From Maniola hyperantus (Eukaryota; Arthropoda; Insecta; Lepidoptera; Nymphalidae): DNA of 64,000 bases. A program made the translations under genes and the position numbers. This document shows positions 11,225 to 21,905 of this stretch, piece by piece. Below the pieces are notes generated by a model that was not told the origin of the DNA, did no database searches, and saw nothing but the letters and a program-made list of their open reading frames with translations. The first letter of the stretch is position 1. Each line of letters starts with the position of its first letter. Location: the NCBI RefSeq assembly GCF_902806685.2, contig NC_048563.1:806001-870000 (forward strand), given 5' to 3'.

Positions 11225-11357
11225 ATACAATCTAAATATATAAAAGGAAAAGGTGACTGACTGACGACTGATCTATCAACGCACAGCTCAAACTACTGGA
11301 CATGTCGGCCTGAAATTTTGCATGCAGATAGCTTTTAAGCGTTTGCAAATGCAACCC
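11225..11357 (+). mobile_element. Helitron-like HLE-A split by a MITE
   Basis: Starts AAATATATAAAAGGAAAAGG with GACTGACTGACGACTG. The body breaks at GCAACCC and resumes at 11671 (AGTGAAGTAGGGGTTTG), ending near 11725. Confidence 0.75.
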
Positions 11358-11359
11358 TA

Positions 11360-11668
11360 AAGGTGCTGATAGACTTGACCATTCACTTGTAACAGAACAT
11401 CGAGCATTCGCCGTTTTTATTTTTGTCGAACTGAACAACGAGCCGAGCCGAGCATAGAGCCAAATATTGCTACGATCATCTTGAGCATTCTAGCGAATGC
11501 TCGTCTATTCTTCATGAAGATGTCAGACTTGACGGTCGCGTGTGCTCGCTAGAATGCTCGCCAGAACGCTCGATAGAATGCTCGCTAAAATGTTCTCGTA
11601 TTTTTCTGTGATGTAACATTCACACGAATGCTCATTACAAGTGAATGCTCAAGTTTATCAGCACCTTT
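11360..11668. mobile_element. MITE with TA duplication, 309 bp
   Basis: Termini AAGGTGCTGATAGACTTGA and its imperfect reverse complement are flanked by TA at 11358-11359 and 11669-11670. The target corresponds to the CCCCTAAGGGGG site of HLE-A. The interior repeats GAATGCTCG in both orientations. Tc1/mariner-like mobilisation is likely. Confidence 0.75.
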
Positions 11669-12017
11669 AAGCGAGTGAAGTAGGGGTTTGAAATATGTGT
11701 AGTAGGTAGATTATAAATTCAGTTCAAATAATAAGATATAGTCTGTCAGTTACCATTGATCTAGTTGAGAGGTATTACAGAGAGTATGCAAAGCTCTCGT
11801 GGGAAATTTTGAAAATATCGATTTTCTGTCACTCTCTATGCCTCTCTATTAAAATAGGTACTTAATAGAAATAGAACAGACAAACTGTTTAATAAAATAA
11901 ACATTAATATTGAACCATTTTGCTTTTTAGAGAGATTTAAAATTTCTAAATTTTATATTTTTTATAGTGTACACCTAAATAACACTTCAAGAACATTTCT
12001 TAATAAAATCTGAATTA

Positions 12018-12446
12018 AAAAAACCGGCCAAGTGCGAGTCAGGCTCGCGCAATGAGGGTTCCGTACTACAGTCGTATTTTTTCGTCATTTTGCAAGATAA
12101 TCCAAAAACTGTGATGCAAAAAAATAAATAAAAATCTGTTTTAGAATGTACAGGTGAAGACCTTTCATATGATACCCCACTTGATATAGTCACTCACTTC
12201 GAAAGTTGAAAATACTAATTATTAGTTCATGACCACAATTTAATTTTTTTGTGTGATCTATCCCTAAATTCACGGTTTTCAGGTTTTTCCCCAAATGTCA
12301 GCTATAAGATCTACCTACCTGCCAAATTTCATGATTCTAGGTCAACGGGAAGTACCCTGTAGGTTTCTTGACAGACAGACAGACAGACAACAAAGTGATC
12401 CTATAAGGGTTCCGTTTTTCCTTTTGAGGTACGGAACCCTAAAAAA
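12018..12446 (-). repeat. Interspersed repeat R
   Basis: Full-length-looking reverse copy from AAACCGGCCAAGTGCGAGTC to GAGGTACGGAACCCTAAAA, with the GACA run at 12371-12389. Confidence 0.85.
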
Positions 12447-12514
12447 GAGTAACCGATGAGTTTCTTGTCGCCTCTTCTCAGTACAAACTGCTTTCCTTTT
12501 GTACCAATTATGTA

Positions 12515-12808
12515 CAGGGTGTAACCAGAACGTTAGCCAAATCGGAGACAGTTGATAGTACTGATGATTACTAATATGATACCACAAAAATACCCCGAAA
12601 AATAAAATTTAAAAATCCTATAATTTTGTAAAAGTTGCTGCGTCGTAGACGGGGCATTGACCCGAGTTGTACACGCTATACATTGCGGGTATGAAAAATA
12701 CTAAATCACTAAAACTACAAAATAAGGCAAATGGTTATTGGTATTGGATTGTGTTTAGGTAGTATAACAATAACGCTAAGTTTTTGCTAGCGTTCTGGTT
12801 ACACCCTG
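12515..12808. mobile_element. MITE-T, complete, 294 bp, TA duplication
   Basis: Left end CAGGGTGTAACCAGAACG and right end CGTTCTGGTTACACCCTG are perfect inverted repeats flanked by TA (12513-12514, 12809-12810), pointing to Tc1/mariner-type mobilisation. No open frame. Other copies at 28886, 50681 and 58757. Confidence 0.85.
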
Positions 12809-12810
12809 TA

Positions 12811-12905
12811 TAGTATGCGACAGGTCGAGATGGCAATCGGGATGGGCAATTGGTGCGGGGGTGACGTGCGGGGGGTGGTACGTCCCCCCGCCTTATACCC
12901 ACCTT
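12811..12905. mobile_element. MITE-P fragment
   Basis: One terminus, GCGACAGGTCGAGATGGC, plus the GC-rich interior and GTCCCCCCGCC block. The other terminus is missing. Confidence 0.65.
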
Positions 12906-13269
12906 CTAAGTATGACCTACCAAACAAAAAAGAATCATCAAATAATCGGTTTATAATTGACGGAGAAATCGCGTAACAAACATACAAAAAAAAAACTCAA
13001 AAGAAAACACGCAGTCGAATTGAAAACCTACTTTTTTGAAGTCGGTTAAAAACACGGGTTAGTTAAAGCACAGGTTTTGAAATTATGAAAGTCCTTTCTA
13101 GCTTGAAATAGGTCAGGTTACTGTGAACTAGGTCACAGCATTGCGTTTCATTGCCTAGGTAATGGGTATCGAAGTTAGTCCTCTTACCTTTCGTCGTTTC
13201 TAGGGTTCCGTAACAAAATGCTACAAGTATGCGGCAGAAAGTAATGTACATCGACCTTTTTTTCCTTTT

Positions 13270-13702
13270 TAAGGTTCCGTACCTCAAAAGGAAAAACGGA
13301 ACCCTTATAGGATCACTTTGTTGTCTATCTGTCTGTCGGTTTGTCAAGGAACCTACAGGGTACTTCCCGTTGACCTAGAATCATGAAATTTGGCAGATAG
13401 GTAGATCTTATAGCTGACATTCGGGGAAAAATCTGAAAACCGTGAATTTGTGGTTACATCACACAAAAGAAATTAAATTGTGGTCATGAACTAATAATTA
13501 GTATTTTCAATTTTCGAAGTAAGATAACTATACCAAGTGGGGTATCATATGCAAGGTCTTCACCTGTACATTCTAGAACAGATTTTTATTTATTTTCATG
13601 CATCACAGTTTTTGAATTATCGTGCAAAATGTCGAAAAAATACGACTGTAGTACGGAACGCTCGTTGTGCGAGCCTGACTCGCACTTGGCCGGTTTTTTT
13701 TT
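13270..13702 (+). repeat. Interspersed repeat R
   Basis: Plus copy from AAGGTTCCGTACCTCAAAAGG to CTTGGCCGGTTTTTT. It contains ACTATACCAAGTGGGG, the unoccupied form of the site in which the pogo element sits at 18764. A piece of MITE-E end and another R end precede it. Confidence 0.85.
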
Positions 13703-13882
13703 TAAGAATATTAGCCAAGTTTATCATGCTGACTAATATTCCCCTTTCCCCTCCAATTAAGCGTAAAGCTTGTGCTAGGAGTAAGAACGACAATAGTACA
13801 CCGGGTGGGGTTTGAACTGGTGACCTTACGGTTTTCAATCCGCTCCTTTTACCGTTGAGCGATCGAGGCTCTAAAATTAAGG
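13700..13882 (-). mobile_element. SINE-A
   Basis: Reverse copy; AAGAATATTAGCCAAG at the tail side and GAGCGATCGAGGCTCT at the head side. It abuts the R end. Confidence 0.75.
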
Positions 13883-13884
13883 CT

Positions 13885-14022
13885 TTAGAATGAGATAGCG
13901 GATTTGTAGAGCATTGTCTCTGTCGTTGAGACCGACAAAACGTCATATAGGTATGAGTGGCAGAGACAAAGCTCTACAAAGCCGAAATGTTATTCTAAAG
14001 GTCGATGTACATTATTTTCTGT
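13885..14022. mobile_element. MITE-E copy
   Basis: Inverted halves around CATATAGGTATGAGTGGC: GTAGAGCATTGTCTCTGTC pairs with GCAGAGACAAAGCTCTAC. It ends in AAAGGTCGATGTACATTA, as does the copy at 62022. Confidence 0.7.
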
Positions 14023-14027
14023 GCTTT

Positions 14028-14362
14028 AAAGGTGAAAGAAAACATCGTAAGGAAACCTGCATGCCTGAAACTTCCCCAAAGGATGTGAAGTGTGGCAAGC
14101 CGCATTTGGCCAGTGTGGTAGACTATCATCATCATCATCAACCCATTGCCTGCTCACTGCTCACTACAGAGCACGGGTCTTCTCTCAGAATGAGAAAGGT
14201 TTTGGTCATAGTCTACCACGCTGGCCATGTGCGGATTAGTAGACTTCACACACCTTTGAGAACATTATGGAGAACTCTTAGGCATGCAGGTTTCTTCAAG
14301 ATGATTTCCTTCACCGTTAAAGCAACTGATATTTAATTACTAAAGCACATAACTCCGACAAG
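14028..14362. mobile_element. Two SINE-B fragments joined tail to tail
   Basis: 14028-14128 is plus-oriented body ending GTGGTAGACTATCATC. From about 14129 the sequence runs into a minus-oriented copy (CATCATCAACCCATTGCC, then the reversed body to GCACATAACTCCGACAAG). They share one (ATC)n tail. Confidence 0.7.
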
Positions 14363-14369
14363 TTACTAA

Positions 14370-14515
14370 AGAGACTTCGGCCGTGGCTAGTTACCAACCT
14401 ACCGGCAAAGACGCGCCGCCAAGCTGCCCTTCCAGGTTAGCCCGCATCCATCTTAGATTGCATCCTCACTTACCACCAGGTGAGATTGCAGTCAAGGGCT
14501 AACTTGTATCTGAAT
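14370..14515 (+). mobile_element. SINE-C 3' fragment
   Basis: CTTCGGCCGTGGCTAGTTACC followed by TTCCAGGTTAGCCCGC and TTGCAGTCAAGGGCTAACTT. Confidence 0.75.
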
Positions 14516-14710
14516 AATAATAAAAAACTAAGCTATCACAACTTCGCTGGTAGACTATAGCCAAACCCTATTCTGAGAGGAGGCCCGTTCAGTAGTGGAC
14601 CGGCGATGGGTTGATCACGATGTAGCAAGTAGCACAGAATATATAATATTACTAAAGTAGGAACTAGGTACCTTTTTTTTTTTTTTTTTTATTCAGACCT
14701 TATACTTATA

Positions 14711-14866
14711 GTACGCGACAGGTCGAGATGGCAATCGGGAAGAGAACCCCCCGCACACCCGCACAACCCCCACGCTTACCCAGCGCAGGATAGCGCGAGT
14801 GACGTGCGGATGTGTGGGGCGTCCCCCCGCCTCATACCCCGATTGCCATCTCGACCTGTCGCGCAC
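14711..14866. mobile_element. MITE-P, complete, 156 bp
   Basis: Inverted termini of about 30 bp (GCGACAGGTCGAGATGGC and reverse complement) enclose a GC-rich core. TATA flanks both sides (14707-14710, 14867-14870), so the duplication is TA or TATA. Confidence 0.8.
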
Positions 14867-15048
14867 TATACCTACCTACCAACACGTGTAGTAGGTAGGC
14901 ACGGGGTAGTAACTTAATACCTTGTCTTGTGGTTGGAGCCCGCCCGGGGGGGTACAACCTGACTAATTACGCGCCTAGATACCGCGCCAGTCGCTGCGCT
15001 CGTGTCCCTTGTCGCACGACACGGGGAAATTGACGTACGACACTTTAG
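14786..15048 (+). repeat. Local duplication, copy 1 (263 bp)
   Basis: This segment, starting CAGGATAGCGCG within MITE-P and ending at TTTAGA, recurs at 15594-15856 with few changes. It contains a CACGTG-centred palindrome and a GGAGCCCGCCCGGGGGG block. Confidence 0.85.
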
Positions 15049-15052
15049 ATCT

Positions 15053-15593
15053 GTAGGGCGATTGTCTAAAACCTGCATCAATCATTATTACAATCTCAAT
15101 TGTTCTGATTGGCTGAATTTGTGCGATTCTTGTTGCTACAATGCATTGTAGCCAATAGTGAGCGAGCGTTAACCAATCAGAGATGATTGCGATCGTGACA
15201 TTGTAGCTGTCATTCTCCCGCAATCGCGCTGTGGCCCTACCGCGGTTGTTTGACAGCTACAATGTCACGATCGCAAACATCTCTGATTGGTTAATGCTCG
15301 CTCACTATTGGCCACAATGCATTGTTTCAACAAGAATCGCACAAATTCAGCCAATCAGAATAATTGAGATTGTAATAATGATTGACGCAGGTTTTAGACA
15401 ATCGCCCTGCAGCAGTGGCCCTACCGCGGTTGTTAGACAGCTACAATGTCACGATCGCAATCATCTCTGATTGGTTAATGCTCGCTCACTATTGGCTACA
15501 ATGCATTGTTGCAACAAGAATCGCACAAATTCAGCCAATCAGAACAATTGAGATTGTAATAATGATTGATGCAGGTTTTAGACAATCGCCCTA
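15053..15593. mobile_element. Cluster of three MITE-Q copies
   Basis: One minus copy (about 15053-15215) and two plus copies (about 15236-15410 and 15421-15593). The unit begins CCGCGGTTGTTTGACAGC and ends TTTTAGACAATCGCCC; the ends are imperfect inverted repeats next to TA. The core has ATTGG/CCAAT motifs in both orientations. The cluster separates the two 263-bp duplicate arms. Confidence 0.75.
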
Positions 15594-15856
15594 CAGGATA
15601 GTGCGAGAGACGTGCGGATGTGTGGGGCGTCCCCCCGCCTCATACCCCGATTGCCATCTCGACCTGTCGCGCACTATACCTACCTACCAACACGTGTAGT
15701 AGGTAGGCACGGGGTAGTAACTTAATACCTTGTCTTGTGGTTGGAGCCCGCCCGGGGGGGTACAACTGACTAATTACGCGCCTAGATACCGCGCCAGTCG
15801 CTGGGCTCGTGTCCCTTGTCGCACGACACGGGGAAATAGACGTACAACATTTTAGA
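15594..15856 (+). repeat. Local duplication, copy 2 (263 bp)
   Basis: Second arm matching 14786-15048. It lacks the left terminus of MITE-P, so it was copied after MITE-P inserted. Confidence 0.85.
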
Positions 15857-15955
15857 GCGGAATTTATTCGTTAATCAGCCTTTTCTGCCCTTTCACCCAC
15901 ACCATAGAGCAGGAGTATTTGTTAAATATCCGATTGGCATTTCGCAAAATCCATC

Positions 15956-16277
15956 CATACTGATATTATAAATGCGAAATTGTGTCTGTCTGTCTACTAG
16001 CTTTTCACTGCCCAATGGTTTAACCGATTTTGATGAAATTTGGTACAGGGCTAGTTTACATCCCGGTGAAGGACTTAAGCTACTTTTTATCCCGGATTAT
16101 TAAAGGGTTCCTACGGGCAGGTTCAAACAGAGCAACGGATCGCCGTGATTTTTTGTATGGGTATAGTTTAAGACCTGGAAAGTGATAGGCTACTTTTTAC
16201 CCCGGAAAATCAAAAAGTTCCCAGGGGATTTTTGAAAAACCTAAATCCACTCGTATGAAATCGCGGGCATCAGCTAG
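15956..16277 (+). mobile_element. Helitron-like HLE-C
   Basis: TGATATTATAAATGCGAAAT start, GTCTGTCTGTCT run, two TATCCCGG-type blocks and CATCAGCTAG end. Confidence 0.75.
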
Positions 16278-16425
16278 TGACTAATATTCCCCTTTCCTCT
16301 CCAACTAAGCGTAAAGCTTGTGCTAGGAGTAGGTACGACAATAGTGCAACGGGCGGGGTTTGAACCGTCGACCTTTCGGTTTTCAGTCCACTCCTTTACC
16401 CGTTGAGCTATTGAGGCTCTAAAAT
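16278..16425 (-). mobile_element. SINE-A
   Basis: Directly follows the CTAG end of HLE-C. Reverse copy from GACTAATATTCCCC to GAGCTATTGAGGCTCT. Confidence 0.8.
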
Positions 16426-16589
16426 CGTAAGCTACTTTAAAATGGTCCGTCACATATTTAAGTGTAATGGAAACGTGTACCCCTCGGGCGAACACGGCAC
16501 CATAATAAGCATTGTTTAATTTTATAGAAGACCTCTAATATTACGGCTCGGTGTACGTCCGACTTACCAGAGTTAAGTACACGTACCGA

Positions 16590-16870
16590 GGTATCATCAT
16601 CATCATCATCATCAACCGATAGGCGTCAACTGCTGGACGATCTCTTGTAGGAACTTCTACACGCCTCGGTCTTGCGCCGCCGCTATCCAGCGGCTCCCTG
16701 CGACTCGTCTGATGTCGTCCGTCCACCTAGTGGGGGGTCTTCCAACGCTGCGTCTTCCTGCTTCCGGTGCGAGGTCACCATTCCAGCACCTTGGACCCCA
16801 ACGTGTCTCGGTTGTACGAACTATGTGCCCTGCCCATTGCCACTTCAGCTTCGCAAGCTATGTCGGTTCT
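16590..16870 (-). pseudogene. RTE-type LINE, C-terminal end with (ATG)n tail
   Basis: On the minus strand the sequence encodes parts of a LINE C-terminus (KLKWQWVGH-like and VGRPPTRWTDDI-like motifs, fuller in the copies at 25095 and 34000), then CCACTAGGTGGACGG, the untranslated end and a trinucleotide tail at 16593-16612. Frame breaks make it a 5'-truncated pseudogene. Confidence 0.7.
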
Positions 16871-18737
16871 TGTTGTATGTCCCTGAAAGATAATTTTCTG
16901 AATTTTCCCAAATTTGCACAAATATGAAGTAAATGAGTATTTTTGACTAAAGTTTTTGTGGAAAAACATGTAGATGCATAAAATGTTATGCCCGCAAAAC
17001 TCATTAGGTACCAGCCTTCGATGTACGATTAGTCTACTATTTCCGAAAAACTAACTAAAATTTGAATTTTCGCGGCTGGGTCTATCAAATCATCTTAAAA
17101 AAGAATACTAGGTACCAGTGGCGAAGGGTGAAAATCTGAAAAAGGGAAGCCGAAAAATTATGTCATTATTATTTCGAAACATTTTTTGACCATAACCTTC
17201 GATAAAGAATAAATTCCATATCGATGGTGATAACTCAAGAAATATTTTTTGTTCTCAAAGGCTTTTTAGTTAAAGAACGACAGAATAGCAAACAAAACAC
17301 CTCTAAAATAGCCCTGTCCTAAAAATAGCAAGCATCTCTTTGACGGAAGGTGCAGCTTGTTTGCCCTAGATGCATGGAGAAACAAAACCTTTGTCGCATA
17401 CAAAAATAACTACCCTACTTAGGAGATATCATGGTTTCCTTGCCAAAGGTCACAGATTCAAATATTGGTACCTCTGGGCTTTGATTTTGAACAAAACTTA
17501 GTCAAACTCAAAGTAGATATTTAACTTTTATACTTCTTTTAAGACAAAAACCGTCGCCGTATTTTTTGATTGCGTAGACAGAGAAGCGCGATTATAGGTC
17601 CAACGGACAGTAGACCTAAATCATAATCATGATCAACCAATTGCCCACTAACCCTCTCAGAACGAGAAGGCTTATACCATAGTCTGCCATGCTGGCTTAG
17701 TGCGGATTGTCAGACTTGTATTTGATATTAATTTCCACTGGATACTTCCACGCGTTTCAGAGACGAAGAGTCTTCTTAAATAAACAGACAGACCAAAAGA
17801 CAGACGGACACAAAGTGCGAATAAAATAAGCGCTCCTTTAGCCTTTTCAGGTATCTACGAAATCCTAAAAATAAATCTAACTTCAGGATAATTTTTTGAG
17901 GACAAGATAAATTTTACAGTAAATTTGAAAAAAACGAACTACCAGTTTAAACAATATTCAAATATTATATCTATCGAAACGAAAAAGTAACTAAGTAGGT
18001 CTAGGTACTATCAAACCTAATTTTATAATAAATAAACTATCTTTAGTGCGCAATTCCATCCGCCATACATAGGTAGATAGATAGATACATAATTTATATT
18101 TAATAGCACCCAGGGATAGCCGTAGCTATCTATCTTATTTTCAGAATCGGATTAATCACCTTTGACATCCTATTTACAAAATAAAATACCTCTTTATAAT
18201 AATTTCACTTTTCAGGTAAATTCGATAAAAATGCGTAGAAAAGAGAAAAGTAAACCTATAGTTCTGCCATCTATTAGCAACGCGTGAAGTAAAAGTTTGC
18301 GCCCTCTAACGGAAAGGTGTGGAAATACGAAGAAAAGTCAGGAAAGAAAAACGAGACGTACATTCGACAAAAAATGCACATCGTAGTTCAGGAAAATTTC
18401 AAGAGATGGCGTTACTTTTATTCTTAAACAGGTTTAATTCAACTGTGGAACCCAAAGAATTTGTAATGTACTACTACGTAGGAACCAAACTTTTTTAGAG
18501 CCCCGAAGGCCCGAACTGTCATGATAGGTACCAAAATGATTTTCAAAATATAAATAGGTAGGTTCGACCGTAACGAGACCAAACCTATGAGGTAGGTACC
18601 TACGAGTATATTTACCAGAAATCCTTTATGTAGTATAGTATTAGGTACCTTTTAAAACATGATTGCGAAAGTTCTTAGATTTGCCATTGCTTAAAAAAGG
18701 TTTTTATTGCCAGGCATAACAACTCATATACTTATTT
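16871..18737. other. Mostly unique intergenic sequence
   Basis: No convincing gene. A diverged minus-oriented SINE-B piece lies at 17620-17725 and a short GACA run near 17790. A CTGCCATCTATTAGCAACGC motif at 18267 may come from an unrecognised repeat. This is the longest stretch without recognised repeats. Confidence 0.5.
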
Positions 18738-18763
18738 TCAATTTTCAAAATTAGATAATTATA

Positions 18764-19008
18764 GGGGGAGGGGGGGCACTTTGATACACAAAAATTAAAT
18801 CTCTTTTCTGAGGACCATAAAGCATTATATTTAAATATTTGTTTTGATGTGTGCATTGGCTGATATGTCAGCTTACATTTTGGCTACGCAAAAACCGCAA
18901 AAATTGGCGACGTATAGAGATAATGTGATTTTAAGAAAATAAAATGTTTGTATCATTCTGCCCCACCAGTGGGGCACTTTGATACATGGGGTGGGGCAGT
19001 TTGATACG
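18764..19008. promoter_or_regulatory. Left terminus with subterminal repeats
   Basis: GGGGCACTTTGATAC-type sites occur at about 18773, 18971-18985 and 18993-19007. Counterparts at the right end lie at 21734-21748, 21755-21769, 21795-21809 (reversed) and 22149-22178. Such arrays usually bind transposase; this function is inferred. Confidence 0.65.
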
Positions 19009-19420
19009 TATTTTAGATCCATATGAAATGCAAATTTAAACTGACTAAAAACCCAATATAAACTGTATTATTACTTAAAATTAAGAAATAAAACAATTTT
19101 ATTGATTGAGATCGCAAAACACTTTTTATTAAGAGTGCACATTAGCCATAATCAGTCTCTTAAGTTACTTAAGAAATATAATCACAAAAAAAAAACAATA
19201 TTGTCATCATAGAACAAGACTAATTCTCTGTTATTTTCTTAATTATATAATCAGTTATATACTTACTAAGTAATCAGACTTTAACATTGAATATTGTTAA
19301 TGAAAATATAATATTAGAACCTCCTATCAAAATGAACAATAGTTTTCTTAAAAAATTAAACAAACATCAAAAATTTAACAAAAATAATCATAAAAACTCT
19401 CATATAAATTACAAAACAAT

Positions 19421-21685
19421 CTACTGGATATTATATCGAGTTAAACCTACCGAAAATGAATAAAGCGACGATGTTCGAGATGTGCCTTTGGAGAAAGTTG
19501 GTTTTGGTAATTGCAAAACTACATCTCTAACATCCACACTTGCTTTGTCTTCCACAATTGGAAATATGAACTTATAAGACCCTGTTTTTTTTCTGAGATA
19601 TGATACTTCATATTCTGTCACATTATACTTAAATACGACTTTGGCAACGTAGTGAATCACAGTTTTCTTCTTCTCAAACTTAATTAGTAGGAAATCTCCA
19701 ATATTTATGTGTTCAGGATTAACTGGTTCTTCATTAATTACCTCTTCTTCTGATTCCGATGGCATTTCAATGTCTTCACTATCACTCGTCATCACGACTT
19801 CATCTAGACTAGAATCGGAATCTATTTCTGCAGGCAAAGAAGTTACTCTCTTTTTCTTTTTTGGCTCAGTTAACCCCAACAGATTTTTCGCTGTTTTCAA
19901 TTCTTTTGCATGCTGTTTTGCTTTTTGTAATTCTCTTTTCCTGTCCTTTTCATTACGTAAGCTTTCTAATCTATTTTTTTCTGGTGTGTCAGTGTATATT
20001 CTTGATCGTCCCTTTTCTCTTCCTTTTCTTTTTAAGACACTGTCAGTAATCGCCTTTTTTGGATAAGGTCTAACTACGTCAGGAGTAAGCATAGCCTGTG
20101 ATGAAGAAACATGTAGAGAATCGTCAGCATCAGACACTGAAATTGGGTCGGTATCCAAAGTAGGAGTTTTATTTTGTTCTCTATCAACAACTTCATTATT
20201 TTGAGTTGTTTCCGAGTCTACAAAATGTAAATCTTGTGTTTTGTGAGTGTTCTCATCTGTCAAATCGTGATAACCTGTGCTGAAAATGTCTATCGGTGCA
20301 AAGTCGTCGTCCCCAAATACCAGTTTATTAATTGGCCAAATTCCAGGTTTGGAAAAACCACCTATGATATTCTTTGGTGTAAATGATTCCAAATATGCTA
20401 ATTTTGACAGTTCAGCAATGTTGTATATGGTCAAAGTCTTTCCAACATTTTGAATGTGCCAGTCGTTGAAAGCTATCTTCAATTTGCCTTTGAAGGGTCC
20501 GAACACACTGACATCAAGCGGTTGCAATTTGTGTGACGTGTGTGGGGGCAGACTCAAATAAACAATACCGTTGTCACGACAGTAGTTAACAGCTTCTATT
20601 GAAATGTGCGATTCGTGGTTGTCACAAATGATTAGAATTGGGTTATCTTTATTGCTCGAAGTAAGGCGTTGAATGTGTTTCAAAACTCTTATAAACAATT
20701 CTGATGTCATCCAGCCGCTTCTGTTTGCCAACCCTAGACTTCCATCAGGAGCTCCATTTAGGAAGTGATCTTTGTAGTGAACTCTTGGAAAGACATAAAC
20801 TGGAGGAAGAGAAGAACCAGTAGCAGTAATAATACCACAGAAAGTAACTAACTCTCCGCGTTCTGCAGAAACTATTTGTCCCACCTGTCTTTGTTTTCTT
20901 CCAGCAATAACTTTAGGAGTAGAAAGAACTGTGCTTATGCCTGTTTCATCTAAGTTTATTATTCGATCGGGTGTAAAATTGTACTGTCTCATTATGCGTT
21001 CGTAATTATCATGAAATTGAGCTACAGCAGCTTTATTAAAAGCAAAGCTTCTTGCTGCGCTTGTGTTTTCTGGTTTTCGTAGACTCAATTCTGGGTTTCT
21101 CTTCCTGAAGCCAGCTGCCCAATCTTTTCCAGCGCATTTGTTTTTTTTCCAGGATTTTGGATAATTACACCCTGAGGATTCTGCGAACTCGTATGCCAAA
21201 GTCAAAAGCTGTCTCAATGTAAGGCCGTAGTGCATTTTACTACAATTCAATAAATATTGAGTCAATGCCTTTTCTTGTTCGATTGAAAAAACTTGTGCAA
21301 CGGTATACTTGGAACCATAGATGTTTGATGAAGTAGCTGTAGCAGTGTGTGATGATAAAGCTGCAGTAGTAGTGTGTGCTGAAGATGACGCTATTTGTGC
21401 CATCTCCATAGATGGTGCTATTTGTGGTGAAGATGGACCTGCTTGTGATAAAGAAGATTCTGCTTGTAATGAAGAGGATGCTTCATTTGTAGATAATATT
21501 CTGGTAGCTTCAAATGATTTTCTGGCTTTTTCTATGCGATGTTGTAGGGTCGCAGTTTTGATGCTATATTTGTCGGCTGCTTTGCGTATAGATAAAGTCT
21601 TTGACAATACTTCACGTATTGCGTCTTCAATGTTTTCTTCATTGATATTTTTTCTATCAGTTTTGGGTTTGTACGTGCGCACCAT
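19421..21685 (-). CDS. Pogo-family DDE transposase, 754 aa
   Basis: A single uninterrupted frame. Residues ~15-55 fit an N-terminal helix-turn-helix (SIRKAADKYSIKTATLQHRI). Residues ~128-205 fit a CENP-B-type DNA-binding region. Residues ~240-410 form the DDE catalytic core: D246 in INLDETG, D355 in IICDNHESH and D391 in HKLQPLDVSVFG, a DD35D spacing with aspartate third as in pogo/Tigger. A basic KKKKR near residue 620 could be a nuclear signal. The ~90 C-terminal residues form a FPIVED...VLQLPKP domain shared by insect pogo-like proteins. Expected role: cutting and joining DNA at TA sites. The start follows an acceptor-like CAG by three bases. Nothing is broken, so it may be active; domestication is less likely given intact termini. 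Confidence 0.93.
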   Translation of the reverse strand: MVRTYKPKTDRKNINEENIEDAIREVLSKTLSIRKAADKYSIKTATLQHRIEKARKSFEATRILSTNEASSSLQAESSLSQAGPSSPQIAPSMEMAQIASSSAHTTTAALSSHTATATSSNIYGSKYTVAQVFSIEQEKALTQYLLNCSKMHYGLTLRQLLTLAYEFAESSGCNYPKSWKKNKCAGKDWAAGFRKRNPELSLRKPENTSAARSFAFNKAAVAQFHDNYERIMRQYNFTPDRIINLDETGISTVLSTPKVIAGRKQRQVGQIVSAERGELVTFCGIITATGSSLPPVYVFPRVHYKDHFLNGAPDGSLGLANRSGWMTSELFIRVLKHIQRLTSSNKDNPILIICDNHESHISIEAVNYCRDNGIVYLSLPPHTSHKLQPLDVSVFGPFKGKLKIAFNDWHIQNVGKTLTIYNIAELSKLAYLESFTPKNIIGGFSKPGIWPINKLVFGDDDFAPIDIFSTGYHDLTDENTHKTQDLHFVDSETTQNNEVVDREQNKTPTLDTDPISVSDADDSLHVSSSQAMLTPDVVRPYPKKAITDSVLKRKGREKGRSRIYTDTPEKNRLESLRNEKDRKRELQKAKQHAKELKTAKNLLGLTEPKKKKRVTSLPAEIDSDSSLDEVVMTSDSEDIEMPSESEEEVINEEPVNPEHINIGDFLLIKFEKKKTVIHYVAKVVFKYNVTEYEVSYLRKKTGSYKFIFPIVEDKASVDVRDVVLQLPKPTFSKGTSRTSSLYSFSVGLTRYNIQ

Positions 21686-21688
21686 TTT

Positions 21689-21905
21689 CTGAAAAAAAGA
21701 AAATAAACAATAAAATAAACTATTATTTTTGACGGGGCACTTTAATACACTAGAGGGGCAGATTGATACGTATCATTGTACCCCGCACATTACCGTATCA
21801 AAGTGCCCCAACGGACTTTTTCCACAAACAATTAATTTTATCTAATATATAATAATAATGCAATCAAAAACATTTTAAAATACAATAATAACTATATTTA
21901 CTTAC
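21689..21905 (-). other. Predicted intron in the transposase 5' UTR
   Basis: On the minus strand CTACAG|GTAAG (donor at 21906/21905) is followed 217 bp later by a pyrimidine run and CAG ending at 21689, three bases before the ATG. Exon 1 would be non-coding and lie in 21906-22100. Both sites match consensus well. Confidence 0.65.

Noticed and set aside
19707..21692. Plus-strand frames of 119, 62 and 123 codons opposite the transposase
   Set aside because: They are antisense shadows of the strong minus-strand gene.
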